Of a stretch of 51,467 bases of DNA, positions 34,891-43,173 are shown piece after piece; the stretch's first letter is position 1; every line of letters starts with the position of its first letter. Below the pieces are notes generated by a model that made no database searches, was not told the DNA's origin, and saw nothing but the letters and a program-made list of their open reading frames with translations. Origin of the DNA: Fredinandcohnia humi (GTDB lineage: Bacteria > Bacillota > Bacilli > Bacillales > Bacillaceae_L); NCBI RefSeq assembly GCF_001439915.1, contig NZ_LMBW01000009.1, positions 64,235 to 115,701 on the forward strand. Direction: 5' to 3'. Both the position numbers and the translations under genes were made by a program.

Positions 34891-36069
34891 ATGAACAATG
34901 AAAGTAAAAATTTTGATACATTAGCAATCCATGGTGGCGGTTCAACTTCCCCCAATGGGAGCTTAACACCGCCACTTTACCAAACTTCAACCTTTACTTT
35001 TGAATCCGCAGAACAAGGCGAAGCACGTTTTGCGGGTACGGAGGAAGGGTATATATATTCACGGCTAGGCAATCCGACGGTAAAGCTTTTAGAAGAAAGA
35101 ATTGCCATTTTGGAAGGTGGGGAAGCGGGACTCTCATTTGGGTCGGGAATGGCTGCAGTATCTGCTGTGCTAATGGCCTTAACAAAATCTGGTGATCATA
35201 TCCTTTGTTCACAAGGGCTTTATGGATGCACTTTTGGGCTTCTTCAAATGATGAAGGAGAAGTATAATATCAATCATGATTTAAGTGATATGGACGATGA
35301 GGAAGAAATTCTATCCAAAATAACTTCAAATACAAAGCTAATCTACATCGAGACACCAATTAATCCAACTATGAAACTAATTGATTTACAAAAAGTAGTT
35401 AAAATTGCTAAGCAACATCATATCCCAGTGGTTGTTGACAATACCTTCTGTTCACCGTATTTGCAGCAGCCAATTAAATTAGGTTGCGATATTGTGATTC
35501 ACAGTGCGACAAAGTATATCGGAGGACATGGTGATGCGATCGCTGGACTTGTTATTGGAAAGAAGGACTTCATCCAACAAGTAACAATGACAACAAAAAA
35601 GGATATAGGCGGGATTATGTCTCCATTCGATGCTTGGCTTTTACTACGTGGGTTAAAAACGCTTCCTGTTCGAATGGATCGCCACTGTGACAATACGGAA
35701 AAAATTGCCTCTTTATTAAAAGAACATAAAAATGTGGAGCAAACTTTTTACCCTGGAGACTTTGAAAACCCAGGCTATGAAATTATGAAAAAGCAAATGT
35801 GTAAGCCTGGCGGATTAATTTCTTTTACAATCAAAGGTTCAAAGAAGGATGCTCAAAACATTCTGAATCGACTGAAGTTAATAAAAATTGCCGTAAGTCT
35901 TGGTGACACAGAAACTCTTATCCAGCACCCCGCAACTATGACACACGCAGTTGTTCCAGAGGAAGCACGATTGAAAATGGGAATAACCGATCAGTTAATT
36001 AGACTTTCGGTTGGACTAGAGGCATGGGAGGATATTTGGGAAGATTTACATCAAGCATTAAATGATTAA
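34891..36069 (+). CDS. megL: Methionine gamma-lyase (PLP enzyme)
   Basis: The 392-residue PLP enzyme is of the Cys/Met metabolism family. The PLP lysine is K208 in SATKYIGGHGD. The segment LYGCTFG with Cys113 is the hallmark that separates methionine gamma-lyase from cystathionine lyases, so release of methanethiol, ammonia and 2-oxobutyrate from methionine is the best guess; homocysteine is also a possible substrate. ATG 34891 has AAGGGGG upstream. It follows a cre-type site. Its stop TAA is the first triplet of family B copy B5. I do not recall this gene here in B. subtilis, so it may be an insertion between ytrP and ytsP. Confidence 0.85.
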   Translation: MNNESKNFDTLAIHGGGSTSPNGSLTPPLYQTSTFTFESAEQGEARFAGTEEGYIYSRLGNPTVKLLEERIAILEGGEAGLSFGSGMAAVSAVLMALTKSGDHILCSQGLYGCTFGLLQMMKEKYNINHDLSDMDDEEEILSKITSNTKLIYIETPINPTMKLIDLQKVVKIAKQHHIPVVVDNTFCSPYLQQPIKLGCDIVIHSATKYIGGHGDAIAGLVIGKKDFIQQVTMTTKKDIGGIMSPFDAWLLLRGLKTLPVRMDRHCDNTEKIASLLKEHKNVEQTFYPGDFENPGYEIMKKQMCKPGGLISFTIKGSKKDAQNILNRLKLIKIAVSLGDTETLIQHPATMTHAVVPEEARLKMGITDQLIRLSVGLEAWEDIWEDLHQALND

Positions 36070-36256
36070 CTTTATTCAGCGTTTTTCCACCACTTCTTTA
36101 AGTTGTGGGATGAAAATAGGCATATAATTTAGTTTCGGTTCAATCCATGACTGAATAAAGTTAAAGCCTCCGGCGGATGCCACGATTTTTAAAAGGAAAT
36201 TTTTCGAGCTTGCTCGAAAAAAATCGAGCGCAAATACGCCAAAGCGCATTTGATTA
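36067..36256 (+). repeat. Family B intergenic repeat, copy B5 (long type)
   Basis: TAACTTTATTCAG begins at the megL stop and pairs with CTGAATAAAGTTA (36151-36163) across a loop of about 70 nt that shares TATAATTTAGTTTCGGTTCA with copy B3. The body ends AAAGCGCATTTGATTA. Confidence 0.95.
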
Positions 36257-36259
36257 GAA

Positions 36260-36296
36260 AGCCAGTGGAAATTAGAATCCCACTGGCTCTATTTTT
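36260..36296. terminator. Terminator between convergent megL and msrC
   Basis: AGCCAGTGG and CCACTGGCT pair around an 11-nt loop, followed by CTATTTTT. It comes after repeat B5. Confidence 0.85.
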
Positions 36297-36776
36297 CTAT
36301 ATATGTTTTTCTAATACCTTCACAAATTCCTCTAAGCATTTTTGATCCACTTCATCAAATCGTTCCTTGATCGGACTGTCGATATCTAACACACCAAAAA
36401 CTTCACCATTCTTCATAATGGGAACAACAATTTCTGATTGAGAAGCACTGTCACATGCAATATGCCCAGGGAAAAGATTAACATCAGCAACTCTTTCAGT
36501 CTTTTGATTTTGTGCAGAAGTGCCACAAACTCCACGTCCCATTGGAATTCGTACACATGCAGGTAACCCCTGGAAAGGTCCTAGAATTAACTCATTATCT
36601 TTTTTTACATAAAAACCAACCCAATTGATAGTATCTAAAAATTGGTTAAGTAATGCTGAAGCATTAGCCAGGTTTGCAATTTGGTCTGGTTCATCTTCTA
36701 GTAAAGCCTGAAGCTGTTTTGTTACCAGTTGATAGCCTTCTGCTTTATTGCCTTTATATTGTTCGACATGAAACAT
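36297..36776 (-). CDS. msrC: Free methionine-(R)-sulfoxide reductase (GAF domain, YtsP)
   Basis: The 159-residue single GAF-domain enzyme is of the fRMsr/YtsP family, which reduces free methionine-R-sulfoxide with thioredoxin. The three cysteines of the catalytic set are present: C74 (LPACVRIPMG), C84 (RGVCGTSA) and C108 (HIACDSASQSE). GGAGGGG precedes ATG 36776. The name YtsP comes from its place beside refZ and near dgcP. It lies convergent to the methionine gamma-lyase gene, so two genes acting on free methionine stand end to end here. Confidence 0.88.
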   Translation of the reverse strand: MFHVEQYKGNKAEGYQLVTKQLQALLEDEPDQIANLANASALLNQFLDTINWVGFYVKKDNELILGPFQGLPACVRIPMGRGVCGTSAQNQKTERVADVNLFPGHIACDSASQSEIVVPIMKNGEVFGVLDIDSPIKERFDEVDQKCLEEFVKVLEKHI

Positions 36777-36919
36777 GATTGTTCCCCTCCATTTGAGTAA
36801 TTCCTACATAAATTATATCAAATAATAACTTATAACGCGTGACTTGTCGATAAAGTCTTAAAGGAATCCGCCTATTCTTAGCGAAATCTATACAATATTA
36901 AGGGTAAGGTGGGTTGATA

Positions 36920-37573
36920 ATGAAAAATAAAAACATGAAACAAAAAATTATTGATTCTTCCATTTTTTTATTTAATACAAAGGGCTTTGATGGTACGTCA
37001 GTTCGTGAAATTGCGAAAAAAGCAAATTGTAATGTTGCCAATATCTCCTACTATTTTGGGAATAAGGAAGGTTTACTTGAGTATCTAGTTTCCTCCTACT
37101 TAGAAGGATATTTGACATTTGTTGAACATGCCTATATTGAATTGGATAATAGAACCGCAAGAGAATGTCTATTGCTAGCGATCAGAGGCATTATGGACTA
37201 CCAAAAGGACAATCGCCACTTATCACGATTTGTCCAAAGGGAAATTACATTTGATACTACATTGATTCGTGAAATTATGACCACCTATATGGCGAAGGAA
37301 AAATATTATTTTCAAGCTATTTTTGAAACGGGTATGAAACAACAGGAATTTTCCCTGATTCCGATTCCTTATGCCATCATGCAATTAAAGGGGATGCTAT
37401 CGATGCCATATTTACATCCTCAATATATGTCAGAGGTGCTGCATTTAATGCCTTATGAGCTGTATGTTAGTGAACAATATTGCCATGAAATTGAGAAATG
37501 GATTAACACAATGATCTGTAGACAACCACATACGGTAAAAAACAAAGTGACTCTATTCCCTGTTACTATTTAG
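36920..37573 (+). CDS. refZ: RefZ, TetR-family regulator of Z-ring placement
   Basis: The 217-residue TetR-type DNA-binding protein carries the helix-turn-helix near residues 20-42 (GTSVREIAKKANCNVANISYYFGNKEGLLEYLV). Its C-terminal part (YMAKEKYYFQAIFETGMKQQEF, MPYLHPQYMSEVL) matches B. subtilis RefZ (YttP) by eye; RefZ binds motifs near the origin and affects FtsZ during sporulation. ATG 36920 has AAGGTGG upstream; the open frame's earlier TTG is within reach but less likely. Its coding end overlaps that of hisJ by 8 bp. The neighbours ytsP and hisJ agree with B. subtilis order. Confidence 0.88.
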   Translation: MKNKNMKQKIIDSSIFLFNTKGFDGTSVREIAKKANCNVANISYYFGNKEGLLEYLVSSYLEGYLTFVEHAYIELDNRTARECLLLAIRGIMDYQKDNRHLSRFVQREITFDTTLIREIMTTYMAKEKYYFQAIFETGMKQQEFSLIPIPYAIMQLKGMLSMPYLHPQYMSEVLHLMPYELYVSEQYCHEIEKWINTMICRQPHTVKNKVTLFPVTI

Positions 37574-38384
37574 TCGGTGAAACAAGAACCGCATCTTTAT
37601 ATAAATCATCAAACCCTTGATTTAAATCCTTTTTGCTGTGGGCATCGGAACCATAGACAAGAGGGATTTTTCGTTTTATGGCCTCCCTAATGATTTGTTC
37701 AGGAGGATATACCTCACGACAAAGAGGCTTATTTATCCCAGCTCCGTTATAGTCCAAGGAAAGCCCAAGGTCAGCCATCTTGTCTAGTATTCTGTTTATT
37801 TTATGATTGAAATTTTTTGATGCAGGGAATTTTCTTTGAAACTTATGAACAAGCGTCATATGCCCGATTCTTTTGGGCTTATAAGGACCAAGGTCAGATG
37901 TGACTGAACATAGCAATGTATCATAATATGCTGCATATACAGCCTCTACCGATGAGTAGTCTTGTATCATAGTTGCGAATGTATCTGGACTATAATCGAG
38001 ACAATAATACCGATTTTGATTTTTAAGGAAATGAACAGATAAAATACTATCATTCAAATATCGACCATACTCGTTTAAAAAGCCTTTTGTATCCTCTTCA
38101 TATCCCTCAATATAGTCAACCTCTAATCCGATATTAATTTTAATCTCAGCTGCAAACTTTTTTTGAAGGTCTGTTAAAACAGCAAAATAACTTTCTAGTT
38201 CATTTGCGTCCATTCCACTATCCTTCCCGGGTGTGGGATCGACAAATTGTGCTGGTAGTGGAGCATGCTCTGTGAATGAAATTTCATCAAAACCTAATTG
38301 CCTTGCTTGTGCAATATAGTCCTCAAATGCATCTTTTGTACCATGTGGACAAAAGGGTGAATGGATATGACCATCTGCTTTCAT
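37566..38384 (-). CDS. hisJ: Histidinol-phosphatase HisJ (PHP family)
   Basis: The 272-residue PHP-fold metal phosphatase converts histidinol phosphate to histidinol in histidine synthesis. Motifs are DGHIHSPFCPHG (residues 4-15), FTEHAPLP, GLEVDYI, LSVHFL, GHMTLV and GSDAHS near the end. ATG 38384 follows GAGGGA at six bases; the in-frame ATG at 38399 is inside that leader. It stands alone, away from any his operon, and is convergent to refZ with an 8-bp overlap of the coding ends and no terminator between them. Confidence 0.93.
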   Translation of the reverse strand: MKADGHIHSPFCPHGTKDAFEDYIAQARQLGFDEISFTEHAPLPAQFVDPTPGKDSGMDANELESYFAVLTDLQKKFAAEIKINIGLEVDYIEGYEEDTKGFLNEYGRYLNDSILSVHFLKNQNRYYCLDYSPDTFATMIQDYSSVEAVYAAYYDTLLCSVTSDLGPYKPKRIGHMTLVHKFQRKFPASKNFNHKINRILDKMADLGLSLDYNGAGINKPLCREVYPPEQIIREAIKRKIPLVYGSDAHSKKDLNQGFDDLYKDAVLVSPTK

Positions 38385-38569
38385 CGACAAATCCCTCATT
38401 TTCTATAAAATTTGTAAAAAATTTTAAAAGTTTTAGTCAAAAATTGTCGTTTACATGGTATCATAAATACATTAAAAAAACATTTCAATACAATTTATTA
38501 TAAAAATGATAATGAAAATACATAAATGTCTGAAAACGAGATTGATTGTGGGAGCAAGGGGGCCAAATT

Positions 38570-40264
38570 ATGGAAATCATAATCGGCATAATCGTAGTAG
38601 TAGGTGTAGTTGCCATTTTTGGGTTTTATTCGAGAAAAAAGATTTATAAAGATGTTGATAGGCTAGAAGCTTGGAAGATAGATATGATGAATCGACCGGT
38701 TACCGATGAAATAGCAAAGGTAAAAGATCTGAACATGACAGGGCAAACGGAGGAATTATTTGAACGCTGGCGAAAACAGTGGGATGAAATTGTAACTGTT
38801 GCACTTCCAGATGTCGAGGAATTATTATTTGATGCTGAAGACATGGCAGATAAATATCGGTTTGGAAAAGCGAAACGGGTACTCGACGGGATCGAATCGA
38901 TTTTAAATGATGCTGAAAGCAATATAGCAATCATTTTGGATGAACTTAAGGAATTAGTTGGCAGTGAAGAAAAAAATCGTGTAGAGGTCGATGAATTTAA
39001 TCAATTATATCGTGAGTTGAAAAAGAATTTACTTGCGCACCGACATACTTTCGGTTGTGCAGAAAAACAGCTCGAAACGAATTTAGAAGGTATTTATGGG
39101 AAATTTAAGGAATTTGAAGAAGCTACCACGAACGGGAATTATTTTGAAGCAAGAGAAATCGTACTCCTCATCAAGGATGCCCTTACCGTTACGAAGCAAC
39201 AGATGGACGAAATCCCTCATTTGCTGCATGAATGCCAAAGTGTGATTCCAAACCAATTAAATGATGTTTCAGATGGATATAGTCAAATGGAACAGGAAGG
39301 CTATTCTCTTGAACATCATCAAATTGAAAAGGAAATTGAAAGCATGAGGGGGCAACTAGCCCAGTATATTTCTTTCATTGAGGAGCTTAAGCTTGAGGAA
39401 ACAAAAAAAGGGTTGGATGAAACACGAGAATCACTTGATACAATCTATGATTTACTTGAAGCGGAAGTAAAGGCTAATCAGTTTGTTAAAAACGAGGTTG
39501 AAAAAATTGAACAGGATCTCGAAGACCTGATTGAAGGCAGTAAGAGCACAGAGGAAGAAACATCATTTGTGCAGCAAAGCTATCATGTAAATGACCATGA
39601 TCTTGAGCGCCACCGTAGTATCGTGAAACAAATTAAGCAACTTGTGAAACAATACGTTTCGATACAAGCAAAGCTTGATGAGGACCAAGCTGCGTATTCT
39701 TTAATTAGAAAAGAACTTGAAGAGAGTTACGGGAAAATCCAAGATGTGAAGGAGGAGCATTTACAATACACAGAAATGCTAAAAACCCTTCGTAAGGATG
39801 AACTACATGCAAGAGAACAAATTTTGGAAATGAAGAAACAGCTTGCAGATGCAAAGCGCATCATTTCAAAAAGTAATATCCCTGGGCTGCCAATTAAATA
39901 TTCTGAGCTTATGTCCGAAGCAAAATTATCGCTGACACAAGTGATGTCAACGCTTGAGGAAAAACCATTAAATATGAATACGGTGAATCAAGCCCTACAA
40001 AATGCCCTTGATTTAATTTCGCAAACACATAAGAATACAGAAGAAATGATAGAACAAGTGTATCTCGCAGAAAAGGTCATTCAATATGGAAACCGATATC
40101 GTAGCCGAAATCCAAAAATAGCGTTAAGTTTACTTGAAGCTGAAAATTCATTTAGAAATTTTGAGTATGCACTTGCACTAGAGCAGGCAGCAACTGCAAT
40201 TGAGGATGTGGATCCGGGAGCACTGAAGAAGATTGAAGTATTACTTGAAAACGATAGCGAATGA
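38570..40264 (+). CDS. ezrA: Septation ring regulator EzrA
   Basis: The 564-residue protein has one N-terminal membrane segment (residues 3-21) and a long cytoplasmic spectrin-like coiled-coil region. The QNR-type patch GNRYRSRNPKIA near residues 504-515 is the conserved part needed for septal location. EzrA restrains FtsZ assembly away from mid-cell and joins the early divisome. ATG 38570 follows CAAGGGGG; the longer open frame from 38546 has no site. It is followed by its own terminator and, as in B. subtilis, by nifZ. Confidence 0.95.
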   Translation: MEIIIGIIVVVGVVAIFGFYSRKKIYKDVDRLEAWKIDMMNRPVTDEIAKVKDLNMTGQTEELFERWRKQWDEIVTVALPDVEELLFDAEDMADKYRFGKAKRVLDGIESILNDAESNIAIILDELKELVGSEEKNRVEVDEFNQLYRELKKNLLAHRHTFGCAEKQLETNLEGIYGKFKEFEEATTNGNYFEAREIVLLIKDALTVTKQQMDEIPHLLHECQSVIPNQLNDVSDGYSQMEQEGYSLEHHQIEKEIESMRGQLAQYISFIEELKLEETKKGLDETRESLDTIYDLLEAEVKANQFVKNEVEKIEQDLEDLIEGSKSTEEETSFVQQSYHVNDHDLERHRSIVKQIKQLVKQYVSIQAKLDEDQAAYSLIRKELEESYGKIQDVKEEHLQYTEMLKTLRKDELHAREQILEMKKQLADAKRIISKSNIPGLPIKYSELMSEAKLSLTQVMSTLEEKPLNMNTVNQALQNALDLISQTHKNTEEMIEQVYLAEKVIQYGNRYRSRNPKIALSLLEAENSFRNFEYALALEQAATAIEDVDPGALKKIEVLLENDSE

Positions 40265-40265
40265 A

Positions 40266-40298
40266 TAAAGGACCTCATTGGGGGTCCTTTGCTTTTTT
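40266..40298 (+). terminator. Rho-independent terminator of ezrA
   Basis: AAAGGACC and GGTCCTTT pair around an 8-nt loop, then GCTTTTTT. Confidence 0.9.
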
Positions 40299-40313
40299 AA
40301 TTTGATCAATTTG

Positions 40314-40322
40314 TGGTATGAT
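40314..40322 (+). promoter_or_regulatory. Extended -10 promoter candidate for nifZ-thiI
   Basis: TGG-TATGAT (40314-40322) is an extended -10 with a weak TTTTAA 16 bases upstream. It lies 35 bases before the nifZ start. Confidence 0.35.
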
Positions 40323-40356
40323 TTTGATGCAAATAATGCGTAATAGGGGAAATTAG

Positions 40357-41514
40357 ATGATTTATTTAGATAATAGTGCAACGACCAAACCATTTGATGA
40401 ATGTTTAGATTCGTATATAAAAGTCGCGACTACCTATTTTGGAAATCCTTCTTCCTTGCATGGAATTGGGGGACAAGCTGAGAAGCTTTTAAGTCAGTCC
40501 CGGGCACAAATTGCATCCCTTTTACATGTAAAACCACAGGAGATTATCTTTACCTCAGGTGGGTCAGAAGGGAATAATCTTGCAATTAAGGGGATTGCTT
40601 TACAATATAAAAATCGAGGCAAACATATTATTACGACATCAATTGAACATCCTTCAGTAAGTGAAGCCTGTAAGCAATTAACAGACCTTGGGTTTGAAAT
40701 AACCTATCTTCCAGTGGACGAAAATGGTGTCGTATCGATTGAACACTTAAAAAATACCATTCGTGAAGATACGATTTTAGTTTCAATTATTCATGTGAAT
40801 AATGAGGTTGGAACAATCCAGCCCATTGAGGAAATAGGCAAGCTTTTGGAAAAGTATCCAAAGATTATTTATCATGTTGACCATGTACAGGGAATAGGTA
40901 AAACACATTTAGATTTTAATCACGCGAAACTTGATTTATGTACGATTTCAGGGCACAAGTTTAATGGACTTAAAGGAACTGGGGTGCTTTTCGTCCGCCA
41001 AGGTATGCGAATTAAATCCTTAATCACTGGTGGGGACCAAGAAATGCAAAAAAGGGCAGGTACACAGAATGTAGCCGGATCTGTTGCCCTTGCAAAAGCA
41101 TTAAGGTTAACGATGGAGAAAAAAGATAAAAATATCAAACATCTTATTTGTCTAAAAAAAGCGATTGTCGAAAAATTGTTGAAAATAAATGGAGTTAAGA
41201 TTCACACACCTGAGGAAAGCAGTGCTCCACATATTATTAACTTTTCAATCGATGGGTTAAAGCCTGAGGTATTTGTACATCTATTGGAGGAAAATGAAAT
41301 TTATGTTTCGACTACCTCTGCATGTTCATCAAAAAACAATGAACCAAGTAAAACGTTGCTTGCAATGGGAGTGCCTGAAGGACAGGCGAATAGCTCAATT
41401 CGAATCAGCCTTTCCCATGAAAATCAAGTAGAAGAAGTTCCAATTTTAATCAGTGCTATCGAAAATGCAATAAAGAAATTACAACATGTAATGGGGGAAA
41501 GAAATGGAATATGA
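40357..41514 (+). CDS. nifZ: Cysteine desulfurase NifZ (IscS-like), ThiI partner
   Basis: The 385-residue class V aminotransferase-fold cysteine desulfurase has the PLP lysine K201 in SGHKFNGLKG and the sulfur-carrying C323 in TSACSS. It draws sulfur from cysteine as a persulfide for transfer to ThiI. AGGGGA precedes ATG 40357. The coding end overlaps the thiI start by 11 bp, so the two are translationally coupled; in B. subtilis this pair makes 4-thiouridine in tRNA. Length is normal. Confidence 0.94.
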   Translation: MIYLDNSATTKPFDECLDSYIKVATTYFGNPSSLHGIGGQAEKLLSQSRAQIASLLHVKPQEIIFTSGGSEGNNLAIKGIALQYKNRGKHIITTSIEHPSVSEACKQLTDLGFEITYLPVDENGVVSIEHLKNTIREDTILVSIIHVNNEVGTIQPIEEIGKLLEKYPKIIYHVDHVQGIGKTHLDFNHAKLDLCTISGHKFNGLKGTGVLFVRQGMRIKSLITGGDQEMQKRAGTQNVAGSVALAKALRLTMEKKDKNIKHLICLKKAIVEKLLKINGVKIHTPEESSAPHIINFSIDGLKPEVFVHLLEENEIYVSTTSACSSKNNEPSKTLLAMGVPEGQANSSIRISLSHENQVEEVPILISAIENAIKKLQHVMGERNGI

Positions 41515-42703
41515 TCACATATTGATACGATTTGGCGAAATCACAACAAAAGGCCGAAATCGTAATTTGTTCATAAATAAACTTTTAAATACGATTGCAA
41601 AAAAACTAACGAAATTCAAGGGTCTTAAGTTCGAAAAAACAAGAGACCGTATTTATATCAAGCTAAATGGAGAACCCCATGAGGAAATTGTGGAAGTACT
41701 CAAAAATATCATTGGGATTCAGTCATTTAGTTTAGCGCTTAAGGTTGTAAGTGAAATTGAACATATTAAAGAGGGCGTTCTAGCAGCCATTCAACATTTG
41801 GAGCATGAAGGAAAATCATTCAAAATATCAACAAAAAGATCTGATAAAAGTTTCCCGCTTGATTCCAATCAGTTAAATGATGAATTAGGGTCACATATAT
41901 TAAAGAATACCCGGGGAATCTATGTGAATGTGCACACTCCTGATATCAACATGCGTGTTGAAGTTCGTAGGGAGGCAACTTATATTACCTTTAAGGATGA
42001 GAAAGGCTTAGGCGGACTTCCAGTCGGATCAAGCGGGAAGGCAATGCTTATGCTTTCAGGGGGCTTTGATAGTCCTGTTGCCGGCTATTTAGCAATGAAA
42101 AGGGGATTAACGATTGAAGCGGTGCATTTTCATAGTCCTCCATATACAAGTGAACGTGCACGCCAAAAGGTGATTGACCTCGCGCAGCAGCTTACTGATT
42201 TTGGCGGAACAATTAAGCTTCATATCGTGCCATTTACTGAGATTCAGACAACGATCGTGAGTCAAATTCCGGAAAATTATACGTTGATTTCTACTAGACG
42301 GATGATGCTTCGAATCACCGACGAGATAAGAAGAAGACGGAATGCCCTAGCAATTGTAACTGGAGAAAGTCTTGGACAAGTGGCAAGTCAAACATTGGAA
42401 AGTATGCATGTGATAAACAATGTCACAAATACACCGATTATTCGACCGCTTGTAACAGAAGATAAGTTTTATATTATTGATATGGCAAAGAAAATCAAGA
42501 CACATGATATTTCGATTCGACCATTTGAGGACTGCTGTACCATTTTTACACCTGCAGCCCCAAAAACAAGACCAAGATTAGAAAAAGTAACTCATTATGA
42601 AAGTTATACTGATTTTGAAAGCTTGCTTGAAAAGGCAGTTAATGAAACCGAAATCCTCACCATAGATGGCTCAAAAACAGAAGAAATTGAAGACCTTTTC
42701 TAA
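41504..42703 (+). CDS. thiI: tRNA 4-thiouridine synthase ThiI
   Basis: The 399-residue protein has an N-terminal ferredoxin-like domain, a THUMP domain (about residues 60-165) and a PP-loop adenylation domain whose ATP motif is LSGGFDSP (about 184-191). Conserved blocks STRRMMLR and EDCCTIFTP contain the catalytic cysteines. There is no rhodanese extension, as in B. subtilis. The enzyme puts sulfur on U8 of tRNA (a UV sensor). GGGGGAAAG within nifZ is the ribosome site. It lies downstream of nifZ in one operon. Confidence 0.95.
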   Translation: MEYDHILIRFGEITTKGRNRNLFINKLLNTIAKKLTKFKGLKFEKTRDRIYIKLNGEPHEEIVEVLKNIIGIQSFSLALKVVSEIEHIKEGVLAAIQHLEHEGKSFKISTKRSDKSFPLDSNQLNDELGSHILKNTRGIYVNVHTPDINMRVEVRREATYITFKDEKGLGGLPVGSSGKAMLMLSGGFDSPVAGYLAMKRGLTIEAVHFHSPPYTSERARQKVIDLAQQLTDFGGTIKLHIVPFTEIQTTIVSQIPENYTLISTRRMMLRITDEIRRRRNALAIVTGESLGQVASQTLESMHVINNVTNTPIIRPLVTEDKFYIIDMAKKIKTHDISIRPFEDCCTIFTPAAPKTRPRLEKVTHYESYTDFESLLEKAVNETEILTIDGSKTEEIEDLF

Positions 42704-42747
42704 TAGAAAATCATTCTTCTGTTGTGAACATTTACCAGTGGTATAGA

Positions 42748-42778
42748 TGTATTGTGCTCTCGTGTTTTACACATTCTA
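42748..42778 (+). promoter_or_regulatory. SigG-type promoter of sspA
   Basis: TGTATT (42748-42753), an 18-bp spacer and CATTCTA (42772-42778) fit the forespore SigG pattern (TGnATr / CATnnTA). It lies 24 bases before the ATG. Confidence 0.65.
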
Positions 42779-42801
42779 TACTCACAAGGAGGTGAAGTCA
42801 C

Positions 42802-43002
42802 ATGGCAAGCAACAACAGCAATCAACTTCTAGTAGCTGGTGCTCAACAAGCTATCGATCAAATGAAAGTCGAAATCGCATCTGAATTTGGTGTAAACCTT
42901 GGTGCTGATACAACTTCTCGTGCTAACGGATCTGTTGGTGGAGAAATCACTAAGCGTTTAGTATCATACGCTCAATCACATATGGGCGGAGGAAACTTCT
43001 AA
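42802..43002 (+). CDS. sspA: Alpha/beta-type small acid-soluble spore protein
   Basis: The 66-residue SASP coats and protects DNA in the spore core. The germination-protease cut site is in [11 protein letters not shown] (residues 21-31), with cleavage expected after the Glu. The C-terminal DNA-binding part is [30 protein letters not shown] precedes the ATG. It has a forespore-type promoter and its own terminator, so it is monocistronic. Codon use is that of a highly expressed gene. The position after thiI matches B. subtilis sspA. Confidence 0.97.
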   Translation: MASNNSNQLLVAGAQQAIDQMKVEIASEFGVNLGADTTSRANGSVGGEITKRLVSYAQSHMGGGNF

Positions 43003-43023
43003 AAAATATATATAAATGGCTAC

Positions 43024-43050
43024 AAGGACGGGCTCACGCTCGTCCTTTTT
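43024..43050 (+). terminator. Rho-independent terminator of sspA
   Basis: AAGGACG and CGTCCTT pair around GGCTCACGCT, followed by TTT. Confidence 0.85.
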
Positions 43051-43173
43051 GAATGCAAAAACATCCGTTAGAATCAGATGTTATTACCAGGTCATAAAAA
43101 TTTCACAAAATCCCTTCAAAATGGATTATAATATTTATATAATTAGATTATCAAAAACGGAGGAGGAATTATC

